Shown here piece by piece: positions 1 to 8,007 of a stretch of DNA of 64,000 bases. The number at the start of each line of letters is the position of its first letter. Positions within the stretch are counted from its first letter, which is position 1. The translations under genes and the position numbers were made by a program. Where the stretch lies: the NCBI RefSeq assembly GCF_036381655.1, contig NZ_DASVCJ010000068.1:58912-122911 (forward strand), read 5' to 3'. The stretch comes from Ferrovibrio sp036381655 (lineage in GTDB: Bacteria > Pseudomonadota > Alphaproteobacteria > Ferrovibrionales > Ferrovibrionaceae). The notes under the pieces are model-generated. The model was not told the DNA's origin. It saw nothing but the letters and a program-made list of their open reading frames with translations, and did not search any database.

Positions 1-137
1 CATCGTCGCTGCTGGTGGTCGGCAATGCGTTGCGTCTCAATAGGGAACGCCCGCGAAAGACCGGGCGAAAGGGTGCGCCAAGCCTTGCGGACAGGGCGGC
101 GCAGTCCTTGCCTGTTGCAGCCGGAGGTGCCGAATGA
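1..137 (+). CDS. ccoI: Cation-translocating P-type ATPase CcoI/FixI, C-terminal end (partial)
   Basis: The frame opening at base 3 is open to a TGA at 135-137 and gives the last 44 residues of a protein whose start lies outside the window. It begins SSLLVVGNALRLNR, the typical end of the last membrane helix of heavy-metal P-type ATPases, followed by a basic low-complexity tail. CcoI imports copper for assembly of cbb3 cytochrome oxidase. The stop overlaps the ATG of ccoS by ATGA, and this ccoI-ccoS coupling is the main reason for naming it CcoI rather than a generic copper pump. Identity is inferred from a short fragment. Confidence 0.75.
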   Translation, partial: SSLLVVGNALRLNRERPRKTGRKGAPSLADRAAQSLPVAAGGAE

Positions 138-298
138 GCGTGCTCGTCTATCTGATCCCGGTGTCGATCGCGCTCGGCGCCGCCGGCCTTCTCGCTTTCC
201 TCTGGTCGCTGCGAAGCGGACAATATCAGGACCTGGACGGCGCGGCCGAACGCGTCCTCTTCGACGACGAAGAGGGACCGGAGATCGGCAAACCGTAA
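134..298 (+). CDS. ccoS: cbb3-type cytochrome oxidase assembly protein CcoS
   Basis: A 54-residue protein starting MSVLVYLIPVSIALG. It has one N-terminal membrane helix (about residues 3-24), then the SLRSGQYQDLDGAAERVLFD stretch typical of CcoS, in which the GQYDDLDG-like motif follows the helix, and an acidic tail. CcoS is needed to insert heme and copper into cbb3 oxidase, the high-affinity terminal oxidase used at low oxygen. It is translationally coupled to ccoI (ATGA overlap) and ends the operon. The next gene, a LysR regulator, lies on the opposite strand. Confidence 0.9.
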   Translation: MSVLVYLIPVSIALGAAGLLAFLWSLRSGQYQDLDGAAERVLFDDEEGPEIGKP

Positions 299-344
299 CA
301 GCGGCGGGACCGGTTCGCGCCCTGGCGGGCCGCCGGCGCGATTT

Positions 345-1199
345 TCAGGAAAACGAGTATTGCCGGGCATACTGCCTGAGGCTGTCCAATGCGACGCCGA
401 TCGTCTCCTTGTCGGCCTCTGCATGCGAAACCAGATAGGCCGGCAGCGAGAATTCCAGCGCGCCCCGGATATGATGCAGCCGGCCATTGGCGACATGCGG
501 CGCGACCAGCCGTGCCGGGAAATATCCGGATCCGCCATTGCTGAGGATATGCTGCAGGCCCAGCCAGCCGATATTCGCCGTCAGCGCCGCGCCGGTATAA
601 TCGGGATAACTGGCGCTGTGCCGGGCGTAAAACTCCGGCCCCCAATCGTTGTAGACATAGTCGCCGGAGGGAATGGCGGAGCTTTCCGGGTTGGTCGATA
701 CCAGCACCAGCCTGTCCTCCAGCAACGGTTCGACGAGCAGGCCCGGCCGGCTTTGCGGCGCATACATGACGCCGATATCGATCCGCCCCTCCATCAGTCC
801 CTGCATCAGATCGGCCTCGAAGCCGATCTCCGCGCGCAGGGAAATGTCGGGCGCTGCGGCGCGCATCGCCGGCAGCCATTTGATGAGCAGTTGTTCCCAC
901 AGGCCGAACCGGCCGCCGATGCTGATCGCGGCGCGGAAGCCGCGCGGCACGCCGACATCGTTCCTCGCAAGCTCGACGGTGCGCACAAGCATGGCGGCAT
1001 GCTTCTGGAACTGCCGCCCGGACGGCGTCAGGCTGACGCCGGCCTTGTTGCGCACGAACAGCGCGCAGCCAAGCTGCTGCTCGAGATTCTGGATCCGGGC
1101 GCTGACCGTGGACTGGGTGACGTTGAGCAATTCGGCGGCGTCGATGAAGCTGCCCGCCGAAATGACCGCCAGAAAGGTCCGTGCCAGTTCCGTATCCAA
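345..1199 (-). CDS. LysR family transcriptional regulator
   Basis: 284 residues. The N-terminal winged helix-turn-helix covers about residues 1-60 (ARTFLAVISAGSFIDAAELL, then NVTQSTVSARIQNLEQQLG), followed by a periplasmic-binding-protein-like effector domain. It is transcribed away from the flavoprotein gene at 1321, the usual arrangement of a LysR protein and its target. The AT-rich 120 bp between them contain inverted repeats suitable for LysR binding (separate entry). The ligand is unknown. The family call is secure; regulation of the neighbour is inferred from layout. Confidence 0.9.
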   Translation of the reverse strand: MDTELARTFLAVISAGSFIDAAELLNVTQSTVSARIQNLEQQLGCALFVRNKAGVSLTPSGRQFQKHAAMLVRTVELARNDVGVPRGFRAAISIGGRFGLWEQLLIKWLPAMRAAAPDISLRAEIGFEADLMQGLMEGRIDIGVMYAPQSRPGLLVEPLLEDRLVLVSTNPESSAIPSGDYVYNDWGPEFYARHSASYPDYTGAALTANIGWLGLQHILSNGGSGYFPARLVAPHVANGRLHHIRGALEFSLPAYLVSHAEADKETIGVALDSLRQYARQYSFS

Positions 1200-1213
1200 G
1201 GGTTTCGGCCGTT

Positions 1214-1278
1214 AATATCGGAATTATCGATTTTATAGGTCATTAATATTCGCTTTTCAAATTTTTATAGCCCGATAT
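1214..1278. promoter_or_regulatory. Putative LysR-binding region between divergent genes
   Basis: AATATCG at 1214-1220 faces CGATTTT at 1228-1234 across 7 bp (one mismatch). ATATCGG at 1215-1221 is also repeated inverted as CCGATAT at 1272-1278, and TTAATAT occurs twice (from 1212 and from 1243). The region is clearly more AT-rich than its surroundings. It is plausible as overlapping divergent promoters plus a LysR recognition and activation site. Confidence 0.4.
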
Positions 1279-1320
1279 CGTGGATTGTCTGCTGTAGCCA
1301 AGCACGAGGCGCCGACGGCC

Positions 1321-2364
1321 ATGCCCCTTCGCACACCGATCTGCGACATTCTGCAATGCCACTATCCGATCCTGCAGGCCGGCATGGGCGGCGTGGCGCG
1401 CGCCGAGCTGGTCGCCGCCGTTTCGACGGCCGGCGCCTACGGCTTCCTCGGCATGGTGCGCGAAGCGCCGGACTTCATCGCCGCGCAGATCGATGCCGTG
1501 CGCGCCGAGACCGACCGGCCGTTCGGCGTCAACCTGATCCCGGCCGCCACCGAGCCCAGCCTCTTCAGGGCCGAACTCGATGTCTGCCTCGCCCGGCGGG
1601 TGCATTCGATCTGCTTCTTCTGGAGCGTCGATGCCGAAGCCGTCGCGCGGGCCAAGGCCGGCGGCTGCATCGTGCTCTACCAGGTCGGCTCGGTCAAAGA
1701 CGCCATCGCCGCCGAGGCGGCAGGCGCCGACATCATCATCGCCCAGGGCTTCGAAGCCGGCGGGCATGTGCGTGGCGCGGTATCCTCCCTGGTGCTGCTG
1801 CCGCAGGTCGCGGCGGCGGTCGGCTGCCCCGTCGTCGCCTCCGGCGGCTTCGCCACCGGCCGCAGCCTGGTGGCGGCCCTCTCGCTCGGCGGCCAGGGCA
1901 TTCATTGCGGCACGGCTTTCCTGGCGACGACCGAATCCTTCGCCCACGATTGCCATAAGAACGCCCTGCTTGCCGCCGGCTCGGAAGACACCGTCTATAC
2001 CGACGCCTTCTCGATCAATTGGCCGCCGCATTCTCCCGTGCGCGTGATCCGCAATGCCGCCACCGACCAGCTCGGCGGTCAGCTGGTCGGCCATGATCCG
2101 GACGATCTGTGGTGGGAGCAGGTGGCGACCGATTCCGGCCGCCCGATCTACCGCTACAGCACGGACTCTCCGCTGCGCACCACCTGCGGCAATGTCGACG
2201 AACTGGCCCTGTTCGGCGGCCAATGCTGCGGCATGGTCACGACGATCGTGCCGGCAGCCCGGCGCATCAATGATATTATCCGAGAGGCGGAAGCGACCCT
2301 GCACCAGTTCGAGAACAACCTGTATCCCGCGCTGCCGGCCGAGCAGCTGGTGGGCAGCCTCTGA
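1321..2364 (+). CDS. NAD(P)H-dependent flavin oxidoreductase, nitronate monooxygenase-like
   Basis: An FMN-dependent TIM-barrel enzyme of the 2-nitropropane dioxygenase family. The N-terminus PLRTPICDILQCHYPILQAG and the FMN-phosphate loop AQGFEAGGHVRG are diagnostic, as is the CPVVASGGFATG strand-loop. The usual ATG at 1321 gives 347 residues. An in-frame TTG at 1285 would add 12 residues, but family members begin near the MxLRTPxCDxL motif, so the ATG is preferred. The native substrate (propionate 3-nitronate, an enoyl compound or other) cannot be told. It lies 26 bp before the next gene, probably co-transcribed. Confidence 0.85.
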   Translation: MPLRTPICDILQCHYPILQAGMGGVARAELVAAVSTAGAYGFLGMVREAPDFIAAQIDAVRAETDRPFGVNLIPAATEPSLFRAELDVCLARRVHSICFFWSVDAEAVARAKAGGCIVLYQVGSVKDAIAAEAAGADIIIAQGFEAGGHVRGAVSSLVLLPQVAAAVGCPVVASGGFATGRSLVAALSLGGQGIHCGTAFLATTESFAHDCHKNALLAAGSEDTVYTDAFSINWPPHSPVRVIRNAATDQLGGQLVGHDPDDLWWEQVATDSGRPIYRYSTDSPLRTTCGNVDELALFGGQCCGMVTTIVPAARRINDIIREAEATLHQFENNLYPALPAEQLVGSL

Positions 2365-2390
2365 CGTCCGGAAAGGAAACGGCGAGCGAT

Positions 2391-2963
2391 ATGCACAAGC
2401 GGCTTTCCCACCGGGCGGATATCGGCAGCGAATTACAGGACCAGTTCCGCAGCGGTTATCGGCCGAGCAGCATCGCCGGGCCGGACGAGGACCCCAATGT
2501 CGGCCATGCCTGCTACGCCTCTCCCCCCTGCTACATGCATGAACTCGATCCGACCTGCTTCGAGACCACGGCGGATACCGAGCTGGCCGCGCTGCTTCGG
2601 GAGCTGCTTGCCGAATGGACAGGCGCCATCCCGCCGATCGACGCCATGTGCGCCGCCATCACGGAAGGCGTGATCGCCGCAGACCTCAGGAAGATCCGCG
2701 ATCAGACCGTCGCGCATTGCCAGAAACTCGAACACATGCTCGGCCCGTCCGCCGCCCTGCCGGCGCGCCTTACCGATCTCACGCTGCATGACTTCATGGA
2801 GCGCAGCCATATCCGCCATCGCCTGATAGATCGGGCCAAGAGCCTATTGCCGCAGCTCTCCGACCGCGCGGCGCGGGATACGCTCGCCAGGATGGTCAAC
2901 GCCTTTCCGGATACCGAACTGACCATCCTGGTTGCGGCTACGCTGCTTCACCTCAACAGCTGA
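2391..2963 (+). CDS. Uncharacterised protein with an N-terminal Cys-rich SPPC motif (DUF6306-like)
   Basis: 190 residues with no signal peptide or membrane segment. A conspicuous HACYASPPCYMHELDP stretch at about residues 39-54 is followed by a mostly helical remainder with a further Cys/His pair (AHCQKLEHML). The SPPCxxHELDP motif and the later helical pattern recall DUF6306-type proteins, which are thought to be ferritin-like, but I assign this only tentatively. It sits just after the flavoprotein gene in the same direction. Function is unknown. Confidence 0.65.
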   Translation: MHKRLSHRADIGSELQDQFRSGYRPSSIAGPDEDPNVGHACYASPPCYMHELDPTCFETTADTELAALLRELLAEWTGAIPPIDAMCAAITEGVIAADLRKIRDQTVAHCQKLEHMLGPSAALPARLTDLTLHDFMERSHIRHRLIDRAKSLLPQLSDRAARDTLARMVNAFPDTELTILVAATLLHLNS

Positions 2964-2977
2964 ATGCGGCAAAGCCG

Positions 2978-5900
2978 TCATTCGGCAGGGTGCGGATTAT
3001 CCTGCGCGGCGGACTCCGGCATGAGACGGCGCTCGCGCGCCAGCAGAGTATAGGCGGTCGGCACCACGAAGAGGGTCAGCAACGTGCCGAGCAGCAGGCC
3101 GCCGACGATGACGAGGCCGATCTGGTTGCGGCTTTCGGCGCCGGCTCCCATCGCCGCGGCAAGCGGCACCGCGCCCAGCACCATCGCCGCCGTGGTCATC
3201 AAGATCGGGCGCAGGCGCATGCCCGCCGCCTCCACCACCGCCTCCAGCCGGCCACGGCCCTGGTCCTGCAGCTGGTTGGCGAATTCCACGATCAGGATGC
3301 CGTTCTTGGTGATCAGCCCGACCAGGGTCACCAGTCCGACCTGGCTGTAGATGTTCATCGTGCCGCCGCCCAGTTTCAGCGCCAGCAGCGCGCCGGTCAT
3401 CGACAGCGGCACGGTCAGCATGATGATCAGCGGATCGATGAAGCTTTCGAACTGCGCCGCCAGAACCAGGTAGATGAAGATCAGCGCCAGGATGAAGGTG
3501 AAATAGATGTCGCCGGACGCCTGCATAAATTCGCGCGACTGGCCGTAATAATCGATCTGCACGCTGGCCGGCACCACCTTGCGGGCCGCCTCCACCATCT
3601 GCGCCAGCGCCTCGCCCTCGGAATAGCCGGGCGCGACATTGGCGGTGATATCGGCGGCGCGGAGCTGGCTCATCCGGGTCAGTTCGCGCGCGGTAAGCGA
3701 TTCCCGCACGTCGACCAGATTGGACAGCTGGATCATCTGGCCGCCGCTGCCGCGCACATAGATCTTCGACAGATCCTCCGGATTGGTTCGCGCCACATCG
3801 GCAATCTGCACGATTACGTCATACTGCTTGCCGTTCTGCTTGAACCGGGTGACCTGCCGGCCGCCCAGCATGGTTTCCAGCGTACGGCCGATCGCCTCAA
3901 CCTCGACGCCGAGGTCGGCCGCCTTCTCGCGATTGACCGAGACCTTGATCTCCGGCTTGTTGAGCTGCAGCCGCGTGTCGATGTTGGTCAGGGCCGGATA
4001 CTTCGCCGCCTCCTGCATCACGGCGTGCACCATCCGGTTCAGATCGTCGTAATCGGCGCTGGTCTGCAGCACGATCCAGATCGGCGCGGACCGGAGATTC
4101 TGCCCGAGCGATGGCGGATTGGTGACGAAGCCGCGAACGCCGGCGAGTTCACGGAACTTGGGCGTCAGCTCGTTGACGATCTCCTGCTGCTTGCGTTTGC
4201 GCTCGTCCCAGTGCTTCAGACGGGTGAACGATACGCCCTGCGAGACGATCGGGTTGCCGGCCACCACGAAGCGTGCTTCGGCCTCGGGCACGGCTTCGAC
4301 GATCGACTCTACCTGGCGCGCGTATTTCTCCATGTAAGTGATGGTGGCGCCTTCGGGGCCGTTGAAGCTGCCGATCACGGTGCCGCGATCCTCCACCGGC
4401 GACAGCTCCGACTTCAATCCGGTGAACAGGAAATAGCTGGCGCCGGCGAAGACGACGCCGACGAGAATCACCAGCGGCCGCATCCGGAGCGAGGTGCGCA
4501 GCAGCCTGCGGTAGCCGTCGGTGAGCCCCTCAAGCCCGCGCTCGACGAGGTTGTAGATCATGCCATGCCGGGCCTCGTGCCGCAGCAGGCGGCCGCACAT
4601 CATCGGGCTGAGCGTGAGCGCGACGAAACCCGATACCAGAACCGCGCCGGCCAGAGCCCAGGCGAATTCGGTAAACAGCCGCCCCGTGGTGCCGCTCATG
4701 AAGCCGATCGGCGCATATACCGCCGCGAGCGTCAGCGTCATGGCAACGACGGCGAAGCCGATCTCCTTCGCGCCGGTAAAGGCCGCGCGCAGCGGCGGCA
4801 TGCCATCCTCGATATGGCGGTAGATGTTCTCCAGCACGACGATGGCATCGTCGACCACCAGACCGATCGCCAGCACCATCGCCAGCAGGGTCAGGGTGTT
4901 CACGGTGAAGCCGAGCGCGTACATGATGGCGAAGGCCCCCAGCAACGACGCCGGAATGGTCACCACGGGAATCAGCGTGGCCCGGAAGTTGCGCAGGAAC
5001 AGGAAAACCACCGCCACCACCAGAAGGACCGCCTCGCCGATGGTGTGATAGACGGAATTGATCGAGGCGCGGATGAAGACCGACGTATCGTAGGCGACCT
5101 CGACATGCATGCCCTCCGGCAGAAGGTCGATGATGCCCGGCAGGGCCTCGCGCACGCTTTCGGAGATTTCGAGCGGATTGGCCACCGCCTGCTTGACGAT
5201 GCCGATCGCCACCGCCGGCTTGCCGTTGAAGCGCACGCTGACCCGCTCGTCGAGCGGCCCGACCTCGACACGCCCGACATCGCGCAGCCGTACCGGATAG
5301 CCGTTGACCTCGCGCACGATGATCGCGCCGAACTGATCCGGCGTGCGCAGGTCGGTCTCGGACAGCACGGTGAATTCCATGTTGCGGCTTTCGATGCGGC
5401 CGGCCGGCACCTCGATATTCTGCCGCCGCAGCGCGCCCTCGACATCCTGCGGCGTGAGGTCGTAAGCGGCAAGCCGCGCGGCATCCAGCCAGATCCGCAT
5501 GGCGTAGCGCCGCTCGCCGAAGATGCGCGCCTCCGCCACGCCGGGGATCGACTGCAGGCGGTCCTTGACGAAGCGGTCGGCGAAGTCGGTCAACTCCATG
5601 GCCGAATGGCGGCTGGAGGAAAACGCCAGATACAGGACCGGCTGCGCATCTGCCTCGATCTTCGAGATCACCGGCTCTTCGATCTCGTCGGGCAGCTTGC
5701 CGCGCACGCGGCTTACGCGGTCCCGTACGTCGTTGGCGGTTTCCTCTGCGTTGCGCGACAGCTTGAAACGCACGACGACCAGGCTGCGCTCCGGCCGCGT
5801 GATCGAGCGCAGAATGTCGATTCCCTCGATGCCGGCGATCGATTCCTCCAGCACACGGGTCACCTGGCTCTCGATCACCTCGGCACTGGCGCCGCGGTAT

Positions 5901-6049
5901 ATCGTCTCGACCAGCACGACGGGAGGATCGATGTTCGGATATTCGCGGACCGTCAGGCGGGTGAACGACACCAGGCCGACCACGACAACCACCAGACTGA
6001 GGACGGTCGCGAAAACCGGCCTGCGGATGCACAGCTCGGAGATTTTCAT
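2978..6049 (-). CDS. RND efflux transporter permease (AcrB/HAE1 type)
   Basis: 1023 residues, the normal size for a proton-driven inner-membrane RND pump. It starts MKISELCIRRPVFATVLSLV, has the family proton-relay motif GLVVDDAIVVLENI in the fourth helix of the first half, and repeats the two-fold arrangement of membrane segments with large periplasmic loops. It follows its adaptor gene by 3 bp, so the two are one operon. No outer-membrane channel gene is adjacent. The neighbouring four-gene RND system has one that might be shared. Substrate is unknown, probably hydrophobic drugs or solvents. Confidence 0.93.
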   Translation of the reverse strand: MKISELCIRRPVFATVLSLVVVVVGLVSFTRLTVREYPNIDPPVVLVETIYRGASAEVIESQVTRVLEESIAGIEGIDILRSITRPERSLVVVRFKLSRNAEETANDVRDRVSRVRGKLPDEIEEPVISKIEADAQPVLYLAFSSSRHSAMELTDFADRFVKDRLQSIPGVAEARIFGERRYAMRIWLDAARLAAYDLTPQDVEGALRRQNIEVPAGRIESRNMEFTVLSETDLRTPDQFGAIIVREVNGYPVRLRDVGRVEVGPLDERVSVRFNGKPAVAIGIVKQAVANPLEISESVREALPGIIDLLPEGMHVEVAYDTSVFIRASINSVYHTIGEAVLLVVAVVFLFLRNFRATLIPVVTIPASLLGAFAIMYALGFTVNTLTLLAMVLAIGLVVDDAIVVLENIYRHIEDGMPPLRAAFTGAKEIGFAVVAMTLTLAAVYAPIGFMSGTTGRLFTEFAWALAGAVLVSGFVALTLSPMMCGRLLRHEARHGMIYNLVERGLEGLTDGYRRLLRTSLRMRPLVILVGVVFAGASYFLFTGLKSELSPVEDRGTVIGSFNGPEGATITYMEKYARQVESIVEAVPEAEARFVVAGNPIVSQGVSFTRLKHWDERKRKQQEIVNELTPKFRELAGVRGFVTNPPSLGQNLRSAPIWIVLQTSADYDDLNRMVHAVMQEAAKYPALTNIDTRLQLNKPEIKVSVNREKAADLGVEVEAIGRTLETMLGGRQVTRFKQNGKQYDVIVQIADVARTNPEDLSKIYVRGSGGQMIQLSNLVDVRESLTARELTRMSQLRAADITANVAPGYSEGEALAQMVEAARKVVPASVQIDYYGQSREFMQASGDIYFTFILALIFIYLVLAAQFESFIDPLIIMLTVPLSMTGALLALKLGGGTMNIYSQVGLVTLVGLITKNGILIVEFANQLQDQGRGRLEAVVEAAGMRLRPILMTTAAMVLGAVPLAAAMGAGAESRNQIGLVIVGGLLLGTLLTLFVVPTAYTLLARERRLMPESAAQDNPHPAE

Positions 6050-6052
6050 CGC

Positions 6053-7150
6053 CTATGAGCCCCGGATCTGCGAAAGGCGGACGAACTGGCCGTCGCGCAG
6101 CTTCATCGCACCCTCGGCCACGATCCGATCGCCGGGGCTGAGGCCGGAGAGGATTTCGACGCGGGCATCCCGGCGCAGGCCGATCTTCACTTTCGTCTGC
6201 ACCGCCTTGTCGTCGACGACGCGAAAGACGTAGATATCCGTACCCGACGGCAGCAAGGCCGTTTCCGGCACCAGCAGGGCGTCGCGTTCGTCGACGATCA
6301 ACGTCACGCGGGCGAACATGCCGGGGCGGAGCTGGCGGTCCGGGTTGGGCAGCCGGGCGCGCAGGATGGCGGCGCGGCCATTGGCGTCGAAAGCCGGGTC
6401 GATGGCGTAGACGCGCCCTTCGAATTCGCGCCCCGGCAAGGCGTCGAGGCGAACCCGGATCGCCTGATCCGGCGCCAGCAGGCGGGCATATATCTCAGGG
6501 ACGCGAAAATCGACCTTGAGCCTGTCGAGACTCTCGATGTTCACCATCGCCTGCCCAGGATTGACGTAGTCGCCGACGCTCACCTGACGCAGGCCGGCCA
6601 CGCCGTCGAACGGCGCCGCGATGGTGCTCTTGTCCAGCACCGCCTGCGCCAGCGCCAGGCTCGCCTCGTCGCTGGACAGCTTTGCGGTTGCCTCATCGAG
6701 CGCCCGCTGGGTTCCCGCGCCGCGCTGAAACAGCTCGCGGGCCCGTTCGAAATTCGCCCGGCTGAGGACGATGCTCGCCCGCGCCTGGCTGACCTGGGCA
6801 CGGGCGATGGCCGCATCCAGCCGCACCAGCGGCTCGCCCCGTTTCACCGCGCGGCCTTCGTCGAACAGGATTTCCGCTATGCGGCCGGCGATCTCCGGCC
6901 GCAAGATCACCGATTCCTCCGATCGCAGACTGCCGACCGCCTCGATCTGCTGCTGCACCTTGCCGCGGCTGACGGTCTGGATGTCGACGGGGATCGGCGC
7001 GCTGCTGCTGCCCGGCTCGGTGCCCGGTTTGGGCGTGGCCGACGCGACGGCAGCGGGATCGAAGATGGCCCTGATCTGAGGAGCAAACTGCCACACGCCG
7101 ACGCCGACGACAGCCAGCCCCGCGACGGCCGCAACAAAAGCCTTACGCAT
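6053..7150 (-). CDS. RND efflux periplasmic adaptor subunit (membrane fusion protein)
   Basis: 365 residues with an N-terminal membrane anchor (about 7-22), a biotinyl-lipoyl half-motif (GSLRSEESVILRPEIAGRIA), an alpha-hairpin with coiled-coil character (about 115-170), a second lipoyl half (FDGVAGLRQVSVGDYV) and a beta-barrel region. It bridges the inner-membrane pump and an outer-membrane channel. First gene of the operon with the permease at 2978 and divergent from the tetR-type gene at 7267. The 116-bp intergenic region carries two palindromes, so TetR repression is likely. Confidence 0.92.
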   Translation of the reverse strand: MRKAFVAAVAGLAVVGVGVWQFAPQIRAIFDPAAVASATPKPGTEPGSSSAPIPVDIQTVSRGKVQQQIEAVGSLRSEESVILRPEIAGRIAEILFDEGRAVKRGEPLVRLDAAIARAQVSQARASIVLSRANFERARELFQRGAGTQRALDEATAKLSSDEASLALAQAVLDKSTIAAPFDGVAGLRQVSVGDYVNPGQAMVNIESLDRLKVDFRVPEIYARLLAPDQAIRVRLDALPGREFEGRVYAIDPAFDANGRAAILRARLPNPDRQLRPGMFARVTLIVDERDALLVPETALLPSGTDIYVFRVVDDKAVQTKVKIGLRRDARVEILSGLSPGDRIVAEGAMKLRDGQFVRLSQIRGS

Positions 7151-7177
7151 TCCTATCCCCGCCTCTCCCTGCCGGCA

Positions 7178-7190
7178 CCATCATTGATGG
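7178..7190. promoter_or_regulatory. 13-bp palindrome, possible TetR operator
   Basis: CCATCA-T-TGATGG is a perfect inverted repeat with a 1-bp centre. It lies 28 bp upstream of the efflux adaptor start in the divergent intergenic region shared with the TetR gene. Operator role is inferred from position and symmetry. Confidence 0.45.
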
Positions 7191-7243
7191 CAAAGTCCTG
7201 TCTACGCTGCAGGGTTTGCCTTGTCGCCAAGGGCCGTCAATAA

Positions 7244-7254
7244 CTATACTATAG
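7244..7254. promoter_or_regulatory. 11-bp palindrome, possible TetR operator or promoter element
   Basis: CTATA-C-TATAG is perfectly symmetric about one base and ends 12 bp before the TetR start codon. Its TATACT core could also serve as a -10 element. A palindrome over the regulator's own start region would fit autorepression. Confidence 0.45.
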
Positions 7255-7266
7255 GGTACAGAAAAT

Positions 7267-7959
7267 ATGCCGCGCAACAGACAAGATATCTCCCGCAGGC
7301 GGGAGCCGAAGGTCGCCGCATCCGACGACGCCGGGTTCGGTGCGGAGCATGCGCGGCGGCGCGGTCGGCCGGTGGATCTGCGCAAACGGACCGGAATTCT
7401 CGCCGTGGCCAAGCGTGTCTTCCTCGAACGCGGCTTTCATGCCGCCAGCATGGATCTGATCGCTGCGCGAGCCGGGGTATCGAAGATCACAGTCTATGCG
7501 CATTACTCCGACAAGGCGACGCTGTTCGGCGCCATCATAGAGGATATTGCCGGGCAGCTGACCCGGGAAATCGACCAGCTGGCGATCGCCGGCCTGCCGC
7601 CCGAGCAGGCCTTGCGGCGGGTCGGCGCAACCTATCTCCGGTTGACACTGGCGCCGCAATCGCTGGCCCTGTACCGACTCCTGGTTGCCGAAGCGGCCCA
7701 TTATCCGAAGCTGGGACGCCTGATCCACCAAAGCGGTCCGCGCCCGATCGTGGCAACGCTCGCCCGCTACCTGGAATCGCGCCGCGAGTTGCGCATCGGC
7801 GACACATTGCTGGCGGCCGAGCAGTTCCTGGGCATGGTGCTCGGGCATCGCCAGCTTGGCCTTTTGCTGGATGCCCTGCCCAAGGCGGCGACCCGCGCCG
7901 ACATCGACAAGGTGGTCGACCATGCCGTCAACCTGTTCCTATACGGCTGCGGCGCATAA
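7267..7959 (+). CDS. TetR/AcrR family transcriptional regulator
   Basis: 230 residues. A basic, probably disordered N-terminus of about 35 residues is followed by a classic TetR DNA-binding domain (AKRVFLERGFHAASMDLIAA, then RAGVSKITVYAHYSDKATLF) and an AefR-like C-terminal ligand domain. It is divergent from the RND adaptor and permease operon, which it most likely represses until an efflux substrate binds. The effector is unknown. Confidence 0.92.
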   Translation: MPRNRQDISRRREPKVAASDDAGFGAEHARRRGRPVDLRKRTGILAVAKRVFLERGFHAASMDLIAARAGVSKITVYAHYSDKATLFGAIIEDIAGQLTREIDQLAIAGLPPEQALRRVGATYLRLTLAPQSLALYRLLVAEAAHYPKLGRLIHQSGPRPIVATLARYLESRRELRIGDTLLAAEQFLGMVLGHRQLGLLLDALPKAATRADIDKVVDHAVNLFLYGCGA

Positions 7960-8007
7960 GCACGTAATGCGGCAAGCCAGGGCTGGCTCTGCACGAGACC
8001 TGGCTCG

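Noticed and set aside
2990..6058. 1022-codon open frame on the plus strand opposite the RND permease
   Set aside because: Its translation is low-complexity (His/Arg/Gln/Asp-rich) and mirrors the codons of a clearly recognisable permease. Long antisense frames are expected at this GC content.
7975..7988. Terminator hairpin AGCCAG/CTGGCT between TetR and PPC genes
   Set aside because: Short stem, tiny loop and no T-run; could be chance in GC-rich DNA.
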